Source: Bacteroidaceae bacterium
GTDB lineage: Bacteria; Bacteroidota; Bacteroidia; Bacteroidales; Bacteroidaceae
NCBI GenBank assembly: GCA_017940185.1
Contig: JAGAZE010000008.1
Coordinates: 44,741-108,740, forward strand
Length of the DNA stretch: 64,000 nucleotides
Direction of reading: 5' to 3'
Position numbers and translations under genes: made by a program. Positions 34,802 to 44,174 of this stretch are shown piece after piece. The notes beneath the pieces were generated by a model, which saw only the letters and a list, made by a program, of their open reading frames with translations, did not search any database and was not told where the DNA came from. How positions within the stretch are numbered: position 1 is the first letter of the stretch; every line of letters starts with the position of its first letter.

Positions 34802-35674
34802 TTATCCGAGATACTTCTTCAGTATGGTGGCGTTGCCGCTGTCGCGGAGCTTGGCGATACTCTTTTCGCGTATCTGTCGTACACGTTCGCGCGTCAGCCC
34901 GAGCTGGTCGCCTATTTCTTCGAGGCCCTTTTCGGGGGTGCCTATGCCGAAGCACTCCTTGATGATGGTTATCTCACGGTCTTTGAGCACACGGCTGAGC
35001 ACGGTGTCGAGTTCCATCGACATCGACTCGTGGTCTACTTCCTTGTCGGTGCGTGTGTCGTCGCCGCTGGGCATCACGTCAAGCATGCAGTTTTCTTCTC
35101 CATCCTGAAACGGTGCGTCGATGCTTACATGGTGACCGTCTGCCATGAGGCTTTGGCCTATCTTCTCTTCGTCAATGTTGGTGGCTTCGCTGATTTCGCC
35201 CACCGACGGATGACGCTGGTTGACCTGTTCAAACTTATTGATTTCGTGGTTGATTTTGTTGAGTGCGCCCACTTGGTTGAGCGGCAGGCGCACAATGCGA
35301 CTCTGCTCGGCAATGGCTTGCAGAATACTTTGCCGTATCCACCATACGGCATAAGAGATAAACTTGAATCCTCGTGTCTCATCAAACTTCTGAGCTGCTT
35401 TGATGAGTCCGATGTTTCCCTCGTTGATGAGGTCGGTGAGGGTGAGACCCTGGTGCTGGTATTGCTTGGCTACACTGACGACGAAACGCAGGTTGGATGT
35501 CACCAACTTGTTTTTTGCCCTTTCGCCTTCAGGTCCTCCCTTTTTGATTTTTTGTGCCAGCTCTATCTCTTCTTCAATGGTGATGAGTGGTGCCCGGCCT
35601 ATTTCTACAAGATACTTGTCGAGCGCCTCGCTGGAGCGGTTGGTAATACTTTTTTGGATTTTGAGTTGTCTCAT
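34802..35674 (-). CDS. rpoD: Primary RNA polymerase sigma factor RpoD/SigA
   Basis: 290 residues, the short Bacteroidota form without region 1.1. Region 1.2 begins at DKYLVEIGRAPLIT, region 2 has LRFVVSVAKQYQHQGLTLTDLINEGNIGLIKAAQKFDETRGFKF and SYAVWWIRQSI, and region 4 ends with LEEIGDQLGLTRERVRQIREKSIAKLR. It recognises the TAnnTTTG promoters found throughout this window. A TAACTTTG element on the minus strand (35743-35750) precedes it. The tdh gene follows at 108 bases. Confidence 0.95.
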   Translation of the reverse strand: MRQLKIQKSITNRSSEALDKYLVEIGRAPLITIEEEIELAQKIKKGGPEGERAKNKLVTSNLRFVVSVAKQYQHQGLTLTDLINEGNIGLIKAAQKFDETRGFKFISYAVWWIRQSILQAIAEQSRIVRLPLNQVGALNKINHEINKFEQVNQRHPSVGEISEATNIDEEKIGQSLMADGHHVSIDAPFQDGEENCMLDVMPSGDDTRTDKEVDHESMSMELDTVLSRVLKDREITIIKECFGIGTPEKGLEEIGDQLGLTRERVRQIREKSIAKLRDSGNATILKKYLG

Positions 35675-35742
35675 ATTCCTCGTATGCTTGAAAAAGGGTT
35701 GATTATCAACGGTGTAGATACTGCACCACGATTTTGGCGGTG

Positions 35743-35750
35743 CAAAGTTA
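35743..35750 (-). promoter_or_regulatory. TAACTTTG -7 element of rpoD
   Basis: CAAAGTTA on the plus strand reads TAACTTTG toward rpoD, 68 bases before its ATG. No TTG at the right distance was seen. Confidence 0.4.
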
Positions 35751-35791
35751 GTGGAAAAGATACAATTCGGTGATTGTTTGGAGCAGTTTTT

Positions 35792-37099
35792 TCAGTCTTT
35801 TTGTTTTTCTGAATTCTGGTTGGCAGCGTTGTTCTTTTTGCCTTTTCTGTTTTTCCGACGTTGTTTTTTGTTGTCGTGGCTGTTGCTCTGCGTTGTTTTT
35901 GCTTTTTTTCTGTCGTGTCGTGCCCGTCGGTTGTTGTGTTTTTGTGCCGTGTAGGGTGGTGCTTCACCCAATCCTTCGGGTAGTGGCAGTTTGTCGACGG
36001 TGCGTTGCAGGAAGCGTTCGATGACCATGAAGTCGGCTATCTCTTTTCCTCTGATGAAGGTGAGTGCCTTTCCGTGTCGGCTGGCGCGCGCCGTGCGTCC
36101 TACGCGGTGCACATAGTCTTCAGGATCGTGGGGCACGTCGTAGTTGATGACGATGGCAATATCGTCGATGTCGATGCCGCGCGCCACGATGTCGGTGGCC
36201 ACCAGCACATCGGTCTGTCCGGCCTTGAAGCGTAGCATGGCTTTGTCGCGCTCGGGTTGCGAGAGGTCGGAGTGCATCTCGGTGCAGTTGATGTGCATCT
36301 GGCGAAGTGTGCGTGCCACTTCCTTCACTTTCAGCTTTGAACCGGCAAAGAGTATGACGCGTTGCAGCTGATTGGTGCTGAAAAGGTGGCGTATGATACC
36401 CATCTTCTGGTTTTCGTGGCACACGTAGGCAGCCTGCATGATATTTTCGGCAGGGCGCGAGGGGGCTATCTTCACTTCTACGGGGTTGTGCAGCAGCGTC
36501 TTTGCCAGTTGCTCAATGTCGCGTGGCATAGTGGCCGAGAACATGATGGTCTGGCAAGTGGGCGGCAGCAGCTTGGCGATGTTGAGAATGTCGGTGCTGA
36601 ATCCCATGTCAAGCATGCGGTCGGCTTCGTCGAGCACGAAGAACGATGTCTGCGACAGATCAACGTTGCCCATCTTCACGTGGCTGAGGAATCTTCCCGG
36701 TGTGGCGATGATGATGTCGGCGCCCATGCGGAGGCTGCGTTTCTCCTGCTCGAAGCGTGCGCCGTCATTGCCTCCGTAGATGGGCAGGCTGCCGATGTCG
36801 TCGAGATAGAAGGCGAAGCCCTGCATGGCTTGGTCGATTTGTTGAGCCAATTCACGGGTGGGGCTCATTATCAGGCAGTTGATAGCTTCTTGCGGGAAGG
36901 CATAGTCGTTGAGCAGGTTGAGGATGGGCAGCAGATAGGCCGCTGTCTTGCCTGTTCCTGTCTGTGCAATGCCCAGCACATCGTTGCCATCCATGATGGC
37001 GGGTATGCATCGCTCTTGAATGGGCGTGCATGTGGAGAAGCGCATGTCGTCGAGGGCGTCGAGCAGATGGGGAGTGAGGTGTAGTTCGGAAAAGTGCAT
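35792..37099 (-). CDS. DEAD-box ATP-dependent RNA helicase, RhlE-like
   Basis: 435 residues. Q motif (CTPIQERCIP), motif I AQTGTGKT, Ia PTRELAQQ, motif II VLDEADRMLDMGF, motif III SAT, and C-terminal motifs VATDIVARGIDID and HRVGRTARASRHG are all intact. A basic, Lys/Arg/Asn-rich tail (about residues 385-435) should bind RNA. RhlE-type helicases help ribosome assembly and RNA turnover. It is last in the run lon, tgt, lptG, helicase, 31 bases after lptG, although there is no obvious functional link among them. Confidence 0.93.
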   Translation of the reverse strand: MHFSELHLTPHLLDALDDMRFSTCTPIQERCIPAIMDGNDVLGIAQTGTGKTAAYLLPILNLLNDYAFPQEAINCLIMSPTRELAQQIDQAMQGFAFYLDDIGSLPIYGGNDGARFEQEKRSLRMGADIIIATPGRFLSHVKMGNVDLSQTSFFVLDEADRMLDMGFSTDILNIAKLLPPTCQTIMFSATMPRDIEQLAKTLLHNPVEVKIAPSRPAENIMQAAYVCHENQKMGIIRHLFSTNQLQRVILFAGSKLKVKEVARTLRQMHINCTEMHSDLSQPERDKAMLRFKAGQTDVLVATDIVARGIDIDDIAIVINYDVPHDPEDYVHRVGRTARASRHGKALTFIRGKEIADFMVIERFLQRTVDKLPLPEGLGEAPPYTAQKHNNRRARHDRKKAKTTQSNSHDNKKQRRKNRKGKKNNAANQNSEKQKD

Positions 37100-37130
37100 A
37101 TCAGGGGAGGGAGAGATCGGGAGAAGTTTG

Positions 37131-38255
37131 TTAGTTGGGTGCTTTGCGGTAACAGAAGTAGGCTATTGGTACGAAGATAATGTTGGGCAGCCATGCTGCG
37201 AGTATGGGTGGCCATCCGCCATTGACGGCGAAAGTGCTCGACACGGTCTGCAGCATGATGTAGAGGAAGGATAGCACCAGTCCGATGCCCAGATAGAGTC
37301 CCATGCCTCCTTTCCGCTTGCGTGCCGAGAGCGATGCTCCGATGATGGTGAGGATGAACGCCGCCAGCGAAGAGGCGATGCGCTTGTGGTATTCCACCTG
37401 GTATTGCACCACGTTGCCCGAGCCGCGTTCCAGCTGTCGGTCGATGTATTCGCTGAGTTGCGGACTGGTGAGTGTCTCCTGCTGGCCTTTCGAGTAGATG
37501 AGGTCGGAGGGTTCTATGTGTATCACCGTGTCGAGCTCTTGTCCTTCGGTAATCTTCTCGTGGAGACCTTTCAGTGTTCTTATCTTCCAGTTCTTAGCTT
37601 TCCAGCGGTATTTGGTGTCGGCTACGGTGTCGTATTGTATCTCTTGCGCCGTCATGTGGCTGACGAGTTTCTTGTTGTCGAACTTGTCGAGGCAAAAACC
37701 GTATCCTCTTTTTCGCTCATCGTCGTAGAATTGCATGTATGCTATCACGCCCTTGTCCACCTGCAGTTGCACATTTTCTGCCGCGGTGTTGCGTGCCTTG
37801 TTCTTGTAGGTGGCTTCAAAGTTTTGACGTATCACCGTGCCATGCGGTATGACATAAGCTCCCAAATAGTAGGAGAGTAGTGCTATCAATGCGCACGACA
37901 CCATGTAGGGGCGTAGCAGTCGCTTAAACGACACACCGGCAGCAAGCATGGAAATGATTTCGGAGTTGCCGGCCAGTTTAGAGGTGAAGAATATGACTGC
38001 AATGAAGACAAAGAGCGGACTGAAGAGGTTGGCAAAATAGGGCACAAAATTGGCATAGTATTCGAACACGATAGCCTTCATCGGCGCGTGATATTGCGCG
38101 AACTTGGCCAGGTTTTCGTTCACATCGAATACGATGGCAATGGTAATGATCAGTACGATGGAGAAGATATAGGTGCCTATAAACTTCCGTATGATGTACC
38201 AGTCGAGTTTTTTCAACAGCCTGTTGGATGGTATAGATGGCCGTTTTATCTTCAT
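37131..38255 (-). CDS. lptG: LptF/LptG family permease of the LPS transport system
   Basis: 374 residues, YjgP/YjgQ family. Three N-terminal transmembrane helices (FIGTYIFSIVLIITIAIVFD; VPYFANLFSPLFVFIAVIFF; MVSCALIALLSYYLGAYVI) are followed by a periplasmic beta-jellyroll-like domain (about residues 140-270) and three C-terminal helices (LAAFILTIIGASL; LYLGIGLVLSFLYIMLQTV; LAAWLPNIIFVPIAYF). With LptB it extracts LPS from the inner membrane and passes it to the Lpt bridge. Whether it corresponds to LptF or LptG is not decisive; LptG is favoured because of single-gene occurrence next to tgt, which is common in this phylum. Confidence 0.8.
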   Translation of the reverse strand: MKIKRPSIPSNRLLKKLDWYIIRKFIGTYIFSIVLIITIAIVFDVNENLAKFAQYHAPMKAIVFEYYANFVPYFANLFSPLFVFIAVIFFTSKLAGNSEIISMLAAGVSFKRLLRPYMVSCALIALLSYYLGAYVIPHGTVIRQNFEATYKNKARNTAAENVQLQVDKGVIAYMQFYDDERKRGYGFCLDKFDNKKLVSHMTAQEIQYDTVADTKYRWKAKNWKIRTLKGLHEKITEGQELDTVIHIEPSDLIYSKGQQETLTSPQLSEYIDRQLERGSGNVVQYQVEYHKRIASSLAAFILTIIGASLSARKRKGGMGLYLGIGLVLSFLYIMLQTVSSTFAVNGGWPPILAAWLPNIIFVPIAYFCYRKAPN

Positions 38256-38288
38256 GCTGAGTGTGGGGGGTGTTGGTTGTTGTTGTGT

Positions 38289-39416
38289 TTAGCGTCGTTG
38301 GCTGAGTTGTGGCATGATGTCGTCTTTCCACGACATGAAGTCACCTTGTGCTATGTGCTGTCGTGCGTCGGCTACGAGGCGTAGGTAGAAGGCCAGATTG
38401 TGTATGCTGGCTATCTGCATGGCGAGGAGTTCTTGCGCCTTGAAGAGGTGGTGCAGATAGGCTTTGGTGTGTATGCGGTCGAGCTGGCAGCCGTCGGCAT
38501 CGATGGGGCTGAAGTCGGTTTCCCACTTCTTATTGCGCATGTTCATGGTGCCTTCGTAGGTGAAGAGCATGGCATTGCGTCCGTTGCGTGTAGGCATCAC
38601 GCAGTCGAACATGTCGACACCACGGCTGATGGCTTCCAGTATGTTTTGCGGTGTGCCCACCCCCATCAGGTAGCGGGGCTTTTCCATGGGCAGTATGGCG
38701 TTCACCTCTTCTATCATTTCGTACATCACCTCTGTGGGTTCGCCCACTGCCAGTCCACCTATGGCATTGCCGTCTGCCCCTTTCTCTGCTACATGGCGTG
38801 CAGCCTCGCGCCGCAAGTCTTTGTAGGTGCAACCTTGCACGATGGGAAACAGGCTCTGCTCGTAGCCGTAGAGCGGTTGTGTCTTTTCCATCTGTGCGAT
38901 GCAGCGGTCGAGCCATTGTTGCGTGAGACGCAGGCTACGCTCGGCATAGCGCTTGTCGCTCTTTCCTGGTGGGCACTCGTCGAACGCCATCATGATGTCG
39001 GCACCGATGATGCGCTGGGTGTCGACAACGTTTTCGGGGGTGAACATGTGTCGCGACCCGTCGATGTGGCTCTGAAAACGGCATCCTTCTTCCGTGAGTT
39101 TGCGTATGCCGGTGAGTGAGAACACCTGAAACCCTCCCGAGTCGGTCAGTATGGGACGCTCCCACGAGTTGAACCTATGCAATCCTCCTGCCTGGCGCAG
39201 AATGTCGAGGCCTGGGCGCAGATAGAGGTGATAGGTGTTGCCGAGTATGATTTGTGCTCCTATTTGTGAGCGCAGTTCCTCAAAGTGAACGCCTTTCACC
39301 GCTCCGCACGTTCCGACGGGCATGAAGATGGGAGTCTGTATCTGTCCGTGTGGCGTTGTGATGATGCCTGTGCGCGCATCGGAGCGCGGGTCGTCGTGTA
39401 GTATCTGGAATGTCAT
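38289..39416 (-). CDS. tgt: Queuine tRNA-ribosyltransferase
   Basis: 375 residues. The nucleophile and acid regions are ILTDSGGFQVFSL and FDCVMPTRNGRNAML, and YLMGVGTPQNILEAI is conserved. It exchanges guanine 34 for queuine or preQ1 in tRNA with GUN anticodons. Odd point: the zinc motif CxCxxC of most bacterial Tgt, expected just before KAYLHHLF, reads GCQLDR here, so only one of three cysteines (Cys310) remains, although the His in ASIHNL is kept. The start overlaps the lon stop by 4 bases, giving translational coupling. Confidence 0.93.
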   Translation of the reverse strand: MTFQILHDDPRSDARTGIITTPHGQIQTPIFMPVGTCGAVKGVHFEELRSQIGAQIILGNTYHLYLRPGLDILRQAGGLHRFNSWERPILTDSGGFQVFSLTGIRKLTEEGCRFQSHIDGSRHMFTPENVVDTQRIIGADIMMAFDECPPGKSDKRYAERSLRLTQQWLDRCIAQMEKTQPLYGYEQSLFPIVQGCTYKDLRREAARHVAEKGADGNAIGGLAVGEPTEVMYEMIEEVNAILPMEKPRYLMGVGTPQNILEAISRGVDMFDCVMPTRNGRNAMLFTYEGTMNMRNKKWETDFSPIDADGCQLDRIHTKAYLHHLFKAQELLAMQIASIHNLAFYLRLVADARQHIAQGDFMSWKDDIMPQLSQRR

Positions 39417-41878
39417 TGTTTGGTGTCGGGTGTGGGCTCGATAGTGAAGTCGACGGGATGGTCGACCAATTCGTTAGTGAGTGCAAACTGCCACACATCG
39501 CGTACATCGTCGACATAGTGGAAGCTCACCCCGGTGAGATACTCCTGCGGTATCTCTTCAATATCTTTTTTGTTGGCTTTCGACAGTACGATATCTGTGA
39601 TGCCTGCCCGCTTGGCGGCGAGTATCTTCTCCTTTATTCCTCCCACGGGCAGCACTTTGCCTCGCAGTGTGATTTCTCCCGTCATGGCTGTCTTGGCTCT
39701 CACCTTGCGTTGTGTGACGGCCGACGCTATCGATGTGGCGATGGTGATGCCTGCCGAGGGGCCATCCTTTGGGGTGGCACCTTCGGGTACATGTATGTGT
39801 ATGTTCCATTGTTCGAAGAGGCGGTAGTCGATGTTGAGCAAGTCGGCATGTGCCTTCACATATTCCAGTGCTATTGTTGCGCTCTCTTTCATCACGTCGC
39901 CGAGGTTGCCGGTGAGTGTGAGCCGTCCAGCCTTGCTCTTGCTGAGCGATGTTTCTATGAAGAGTATTTCTCCGCCTACACTGGTCCAAGCCAGTCCTGT
40001 CACCACGCCGGCATAGTCGTTGCCCTGATAGATGTCGCGGTAGTAGGGCGGCTTGCCCAGTAGTGTTGTCAGGTTTGCGGTGGTCACCTTCACAGGACTG
40101 GAGCAGGGCTTCGAGGCTTCGAGGAAAGCTATCTTGCGGAATGTCTTGTTGATTTGCTTTTCCAGTTGTCTTACTCCGCTTTCGCGCGTGTACTGTTCTA
40201 TGATGCGTTCTATGGCCGCTTTGTTGATGGTGGGCTTTATGGCGAGGGTGTCCAGTCCAGTGTTTTCCAATTGTTTAGGTATGAGGTGTCGGCGAGCAAT
40301 CTCTATCTTCTCCTCTGTGGTGTATCCGCTTACCTCGATGAGTTCCATGCGGTCGAGCAGTGGACGCGGAATGGTGGTGAGGTCGTTGGCAGTGGCAATG
40401 AAAAACACTTGTGAGAGGTCGTAGTCCACGTCGAGATAGTTGTCGTGGAAGGCGTTGTTTTGTTCTGGGTCGAGCACTTCAAGCAGTGCCGATGCGGGGT
40501 CGCCGTTGATGGTGTGCTGTGTCACCTTGTCTATTTCGTCGAGTATGAAAACGGGATTGCTGGTACCTGCCTTTTGTATCGACTTGATAATGCGCCCGGG
40601 CATGGCTCCTATGTATGTGCGTCGGTGTCCGCGTATTTCGCTCTCGTCGTGCAGTCCGCCCAGACTTATGCGCACATATTTGCGTTTCAGTGCGTGTGCA
40701 ATGCTTTTTCCGAGCGATGTCTTTCCCACACCCGGTGCTCCGTAGAGGCATAGTATGGGCGACTTCAGGTCTTTGCGTAGCGACAGCACGGCGATGTATT
40801 CCAGTATGCGCTCCTTCACCTTCTCCATGCCGTAGTGGTCGTGGTCGAGCACACGCCGTGCCCGGGTCAGTGTGAGGTCGTCGTCGGTGTATTCGTTCCA
40901 GGGCAGGCCCACCAATGTCTGTAGATAGTTCACCTGCAGACTGTAGTCGGGACTTTGCGGATTGAGCAGGTCGAGTTTCTCCATTTCCTTCTTGAACACC
41001 GCTGCCACCTCTTCCGGCCATTTCTTTTTCTCTGCCTTTTCTGTCAGGTCGGCTTTCTCAGCTGCTCCTTCGCTGTTGCCCAACTCGGCGCGTATGTTTT
41101 TAATCTGTTGTTGCAGGAAGTATTCCTTCTGCTGCTCGTCGATGTCTTCGCGTGTCTTCGATCGAATGTTTTGTTTCAGCTTTAGCAGTTGTGTCTCTTT
41201 GTTGAGCACCTTGAGTGCTTCAAACACACGCTCCTTCATCGACGTAAGGCTGAGCAGGCGCGCCTTGTCGTCGACGGAGAAGGGCATATTGCTGCAGATG
41301 AAGTTTACGGCCACCACATCGTTCTCAATGTTGTGGAGCGCAAACATCGTCTCGTCGGGCATTTCTTCGTTGGTGGCAATGTATTTAGCCGAGTTGTTCT
41401 TCAGGTCGTCGATAGCTGTTGCCAACTCAATATCGTTGGCATTGTCAAAAAATTCAGCCTCGCTGTGTGCTGCTCCTTTCAGGAAGGGGCGGTTGCGCGT
41501 CACCTTTTCTATTTTGCATCGTCCCATTCCCTGCACTATTGCCGTGGTGTGGCGTGCTGGCCCAGGTAGTTCCAGTGTGCGCAATACCTTGGCATACACG
41601 CCATATTCGTAGAGGTCGCCCGTCTTAGGTTGCTCGGTACTTGCCTCGCGCTGGCACACCACGGCAAACATCGTCTCGGGATGCTTTTCGAGGTGCTTGA
41701 TGAGGTTCATGCTCTCAGTGCGTCCCACGAGTATGGGTGCGATAATGCCTGGGAAAAGCACCATGTTGCGTGTGGCGAGGATAGGCACTTCGCCTGAGAG
41801 TTGTTGGGAAAACAGTTGACTGACATCGCCTTCAAAGTCGGCAATCATCTGTATGGAGGGGTTTTTGTCGGAGTACAT
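39413..41878 (-). CDS. lon: ATP-dependent Lon protease
   Basis: 821 residues. An N-terminal substrate domain (PILATRNMVLFPG) and coiled-coil region lead into the AAA+ module with Walker A GAPGVGKTSLGKS and Walker B PVFILDEIDKV. The C-terminal Ser-Lys dyad is Ser708 in KDGPSAGIT and Lys751 in GGIKEK, 43 residues apart as in E. coli Lon. It degrades damaged and regulatory proteins in the cytoplasm. First gene of the run lon-tgt-lptG-helicase. The start at 41878 gives an acidic N-terminus before the conserved domain, as in other Bacteroidota. Confidence 0.96.
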   Translation of the reverse strand: MYSDKNPSIQMIADFEGDVSQLFSQQLSGEVPILATRNMVLFPGIIAPILVGRTESMNLIKHLEKHPETMFAVVCQREASTEQPKTGDLYEYGVYAKVLRTLELPGPARHTTAIVQGMGRCKIEKVTRNRPFLKGAAHSEAEFFDNANDIELATAIDDLKNNSAKYIATNEEMPDETMFALHNIENDVVAVNFICSNMPFSVDDKARLLSLTSMKERVFEALKVLNKETQLLKLKQNIRSKTREDIDEQQKEYFLQQQIKNIRAELGNSEGAAEKADLTEKAEKKKWPEEVAAVFKKEMEKLDLLNPQSPDYSLQVNYLQTLVGLPWNEYTDDDLTLTRARRVLDHDHYGMEKVKERILEYIAVLSLRKDLKSPILCLYGAPGVGKTSLGKSIAHALKRKYVRISLGGLHDESEIRGHRRTYIGAMPGRIIKSIQKAGTSNPVFILDEIDKVTQHTINGDPASALLEVLDPEQNNAFHDNYLDVDYDLSQVFFIATANDLTTIPRPLLDRMELIEVSGYTTEEKIEIARRHLIPKQLENTGLDTLAIKPTINKAAIERIIEQYTRESGVRQLEKQINKTFRKIAFLEASKPCSSPVKVTTANLTTLLGKPPYYRDIYQGNDYAGVVTGLAWTSVGGEILFIETSLSKSKAGRLTLTGNLGDVMKESATIALEYVKAHADLLNIDYRLFEQWNIHIHVPEGATPKDGPSAGITIATSIASAVTQRKVRAKTAMTGEITLRGKVLPVGGIKEKILAAKRAGITDIVLSKANKKDIEEIPQEYLTGVSFHYVDDVRDVWQFALTNELVDHPVDFTIEPTPDTKQ

Positions 41879-42017
41879 ACTTTGTCTGTAATTCTGTATG
41901 GATGTATGATGTCACAATGCGGACACCTATATTTAGTACCGCTTTCTACCACAACAATCGTGCCAAAGCGGTGGTGTGCATTCTTTTTGAAAAGTATTGA
42001 GTGTACAATGTCGTGGC

Positions 42018-43289
42018 TTAGAAGCTGTAGGCAAATCCTACGGATAGAAATTCCTTAAACTGCCAGTAGGCATGGTGGTCGTCGCGTTTCACACCGTCGT
42101 CGAAGCGTGGATAAAGAAACAGGTTGGATGATATGTAGCGGTTGAACTTAAAGGCAATAGTGTTTTCCCATTCCATTTCGGCTTTCTTGTAGGTGGTAAA
42201 GGCGTAGAGGCGTGTTTTCCACGACACCATGTCGGAGAACTTCCATTCCAAGTCTACGGTAAACTGTGAACCTTTGTCGTGCAGCATGCGCTTTCCTTCT
42301 TTCAGTCCATAGCGTGTGGCCAGTTCGGGTCGTCTCACATAACGGAAGTTGTAGGCTATGGGTGCCAGATGCACGGTGCCCTTCAGACGTTTGTGGAAGG
42401 CCTCCACGGTATAGTCCATACCGAGTGAGAGATTGAGGTTGAAGGGCGCGAAGAAACAGGAGTACACCATGGGGTCGTTGGCCTTGTATCCGCGGTAGAA
42501 CTGTGTGTAGGCCAGTGTTTGGAAGGTGTAGTACCATCGTTTGGTGGCTTGCAGTCCGAGTTTTCCCGTGTAGCGAATGAGGTCTTCCGACGTTTTGATG
42601 CGGTGTAGGCTGTCGCTGCGCGAGTGGATGAAGCCCAACTTCAGTTCGAGCTTGTTGTCCCACTTCACCTTCTGCTTGTTGTTGTAGTTGGCCTGCATGG
42701 TGATGCTTGCCAATGCCGAGTAGTTGCTCTCACCGCCCTTGTGCCAGTTGCCCGATACTGAATTTTGCAGAAACTGCAGGTAGTAGTCGCCGCTGATAGT
42801 CCAGAAGTTGGGCTTTCTCACCAGCACCTCCACCACCTCGGTGCCAGGGTCTATGATGTCGCTGTTGTCTTTTCCTGTCAGTGTACCCTGGCTGATGAGT
42901 GGCTTGTCCACCACGGCATCGATGCCTTGTACGTTGCGTAGCGAACTCTCGTCGGTGCTCACGGCCTCGGGATGTCGCAGATACATGTTGAGCAGTTGCT
43001 GCGCTACATTGTAGCGCACAGCAGCACGCGTGCTGTCCTGCATGGTAAGCACGCGGTGGATGGGGGCATGGAAATAGGTAAACGGCGAGAAGAGCATAAA
43101 GTCTTCCACCGAGGTGAGTCCTTGCTGCAATTGTGTTGTAGCGTGTGTTGTGTCGAGGTGCAGTTTGGCATTGTGCAGCGAGTCGATATAGGCGCGCACC
43201 ACAGGCGATGTGGAGCGCGACACCACCTGTGCCATGCCCGCACCCGCTACCGGCAGAGTGAGCAGCAACAGCAGTAGGCGTCTCATCAT
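42018..43289 (-). CDS. DUF3078 family outer-envelope protein
   Basis: 423 residues with a signal peptide (MMRRLLLLLLTLPVAGAGMAQ). The middle (FWTISGDYYLQFLQNSVSGNWHKGGESNYSALASI) is the diagnostic DUF3078 block. Alternating aromatic beta strands run to the final ISSNLFLYPRFDDG and LSVGFAYSF, ending in Phe as outer membrane barrels do. The family is common in Bacteroidota and has no established function; a barrel porin-like role is an inference. The ATG overlaps the stop of the DUF1573 gene by 4 bases. The start could be either of two adjacent ATGs (43289 or 43286). Confidence 0.8.
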   Translation of the reverse strand: MMRRLLLLLLTLPVAGAGMAQVVSRSTSPVVRAYIDSLHNAKLHLDTTHATTQLQQGLTSVEDFMLFSPFTYFHAPIHRVLTMQDSTRAAVRYNVAQQLLNMYLRHPEAVSTDESSLRNVQGIDAVVDKPLISQGTLTGKDNSDIIDPGTEVVEVLVRKPNFWTISGDYYLQFLQNSVSGNWHKGGESNYSALASITMQANYNNKQKVKWDNKLELKLGFIHSRSDSLHRIKTSEDLIRYTGKLGLQATKRWYYTFQTLAYTQFYRGYKANDPMVYSCFFAPFNLNLSLGMDYTVEAFHKRLKGTVHLAPIAYNFRYVRRPELATRYGLKEGKRMLHDKGSQFTVDLEWKFSDMVSWKTRLYAFTTYKKAEMEWENTIAFKFNRYISSNLFLYPRFDDGVKRDDHHAYWQFKEFLSVGFAYSF

Positions 43290-43675
43290 TTCTCGTCCAC
43301 CATGTCGCCTTCAATGGTGAGGCGTACTGTCTCGGGTGTACCGTTGGTGTATACTGTTATCACCTTTTTGATATGCTTGTCGAAGCGTCCGTTGCCGTTG
43401 AATGTCACGTCCACCTTCCCCTTGGCGCCAGGAGCGATGGGGGTCTTGGTGTAGGCGGGCACGGTGCAGCCGCAGCTGGCGATAGCCTGATGGATGACAA
43501 GGGGAGCATCGCCCACGTTGGTAAACGTAAACGTACACTTCTGCACTGCATTCTTGGTGGAGAATGTGCCGAAATTGTGAGAGGTCTTGTCAAACTTAAT
43601 CTGCGCTGTTTTCTGCGCCGACACCGTCAGGGCAAACACCATGAGCAGTGTAAACAGAATGGTAATCTTCTTCAT
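43286..43675 (-). CDS. DUF1573 secreted Ig-like protein
   Basis: 129 residues: signal peptide (MKKITILFTLLMVFALTVSA), then a single Ig-like beta-sandwich domain with the DUF1573 pattern FDKTSHNFGTFS, FTFTNVGDAPLVI, ASCGCTVPAYTKTPIAPG and VDVTFN. Members are small periplasmic or surface proteins of unknown function in Bacteroidota and Planctomycetota. The ATG at 43675 begins the signal peptide; the frame upstream contains no better start. It is coupled to DUF3078 by a 4-base overlap and has a TACCTTTG promoter element at 43708-43715. Confidence 0.88.
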   Translation of the reverse strand: MKKITILFTLLMVFALTVSAQKTAQIKFDKTSHNFGTFSTKNAVQKCTFTFTNVGDAPLVIHQAIASCGCTVPAYTKTPIAPGAKGKVDVTFNGNGRFDKHIKKVITVYTNGTPETVRLTIEGDMVDEK

Positions 43676-43707
43676 AGCGGTATGAGTTTGAATACTTGTT
43701 TCTGCTG

Positions 43708-43715
43708 CAAAGGTA
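43708..43715 (-). promoter_or_regulatory. TACCTTTG -7 element of the DUF1573-DUF3078 operon
   Basis: CAAAGGTA on the plus strand, 33 bases before the ATG at 43675. A CAAA (TTTG on the minus strand) lies 15 bases upstream, closer than the usual 19. It falls just inside the end of the preceding short frame. Confidence 0.5.
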
Positions 43716-43722
43716 CACATAT

Positions 43723-44022
43723 TTAAATAGCAAACCGAGAAAAGTATGGAAATATCGTTTTGTGTGTCATTGATGAGACAGGCTTGTCTGCATTGTTTGC
43801 AAGTGTCCTTATCTCTTCCTGTCCGTTAACCTTCACGGCAAACATGTTCTTCAAAAAACGGCCTAATGACGTGATGTGCAGCAGCCCGTCCAATACTTCT
43901 AATCGTCCGTCATCTGGTCTGTTGAAGTAAATCAGTGTCGTCAATCCCTGCAGTTCAAAGTTCTGCGCACAGAACTTGGTGAAGTTGCTCCACTCTGGTC
44001 GTTCGCAAGGCGGGAGCACCAT
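43723..44022 (-). pseudogene. Possible remnant of a HemN-like C-terminus
   Basis: A 99-codon frame whose middle (DDGRLEVLDGLLHITSLGRFLKNMFAV) resembles the C-terminal end of coproporphyrinogen dehydrogenase HemN, where a short HTH-like segment reads 'DGL..IT.LGR.F..N.A..FD'. Nothing of the radical SAM part precedes it, and the downstream part does not look like a protein domain. It may be a decayed 3' fragment or a small unrelated protein. No promoter is evident, and it is squeezed between aspS and the DUF1573 promoter. Confidence 0.35.
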
Positions 44023-44138
44023 CTTTGTTCCTTGCGATTTTCTTTTATGGTAGCAAAAGTAATAAAAAAAACAAAGTCCTGCTTCCTATGCGAAAAATAA
44101 AAACCTTTGCTGGCGGATTATATATGGTAAATATCTTC

Positions 44139-44146
44139 TACCTTTG
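44139..44146 (+). promoter_or_regulatory. TACCTTTG -7 element of aspS
   Basis: A perfect TAnnTTTG 28 bases before the ATG at 44175. It supports that start rather than the earlier ATGs in the same frame. Confidence 0.55.
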
Positions 44147-44174
44147 CAGGTCGGATAATAACAACACAACTATC

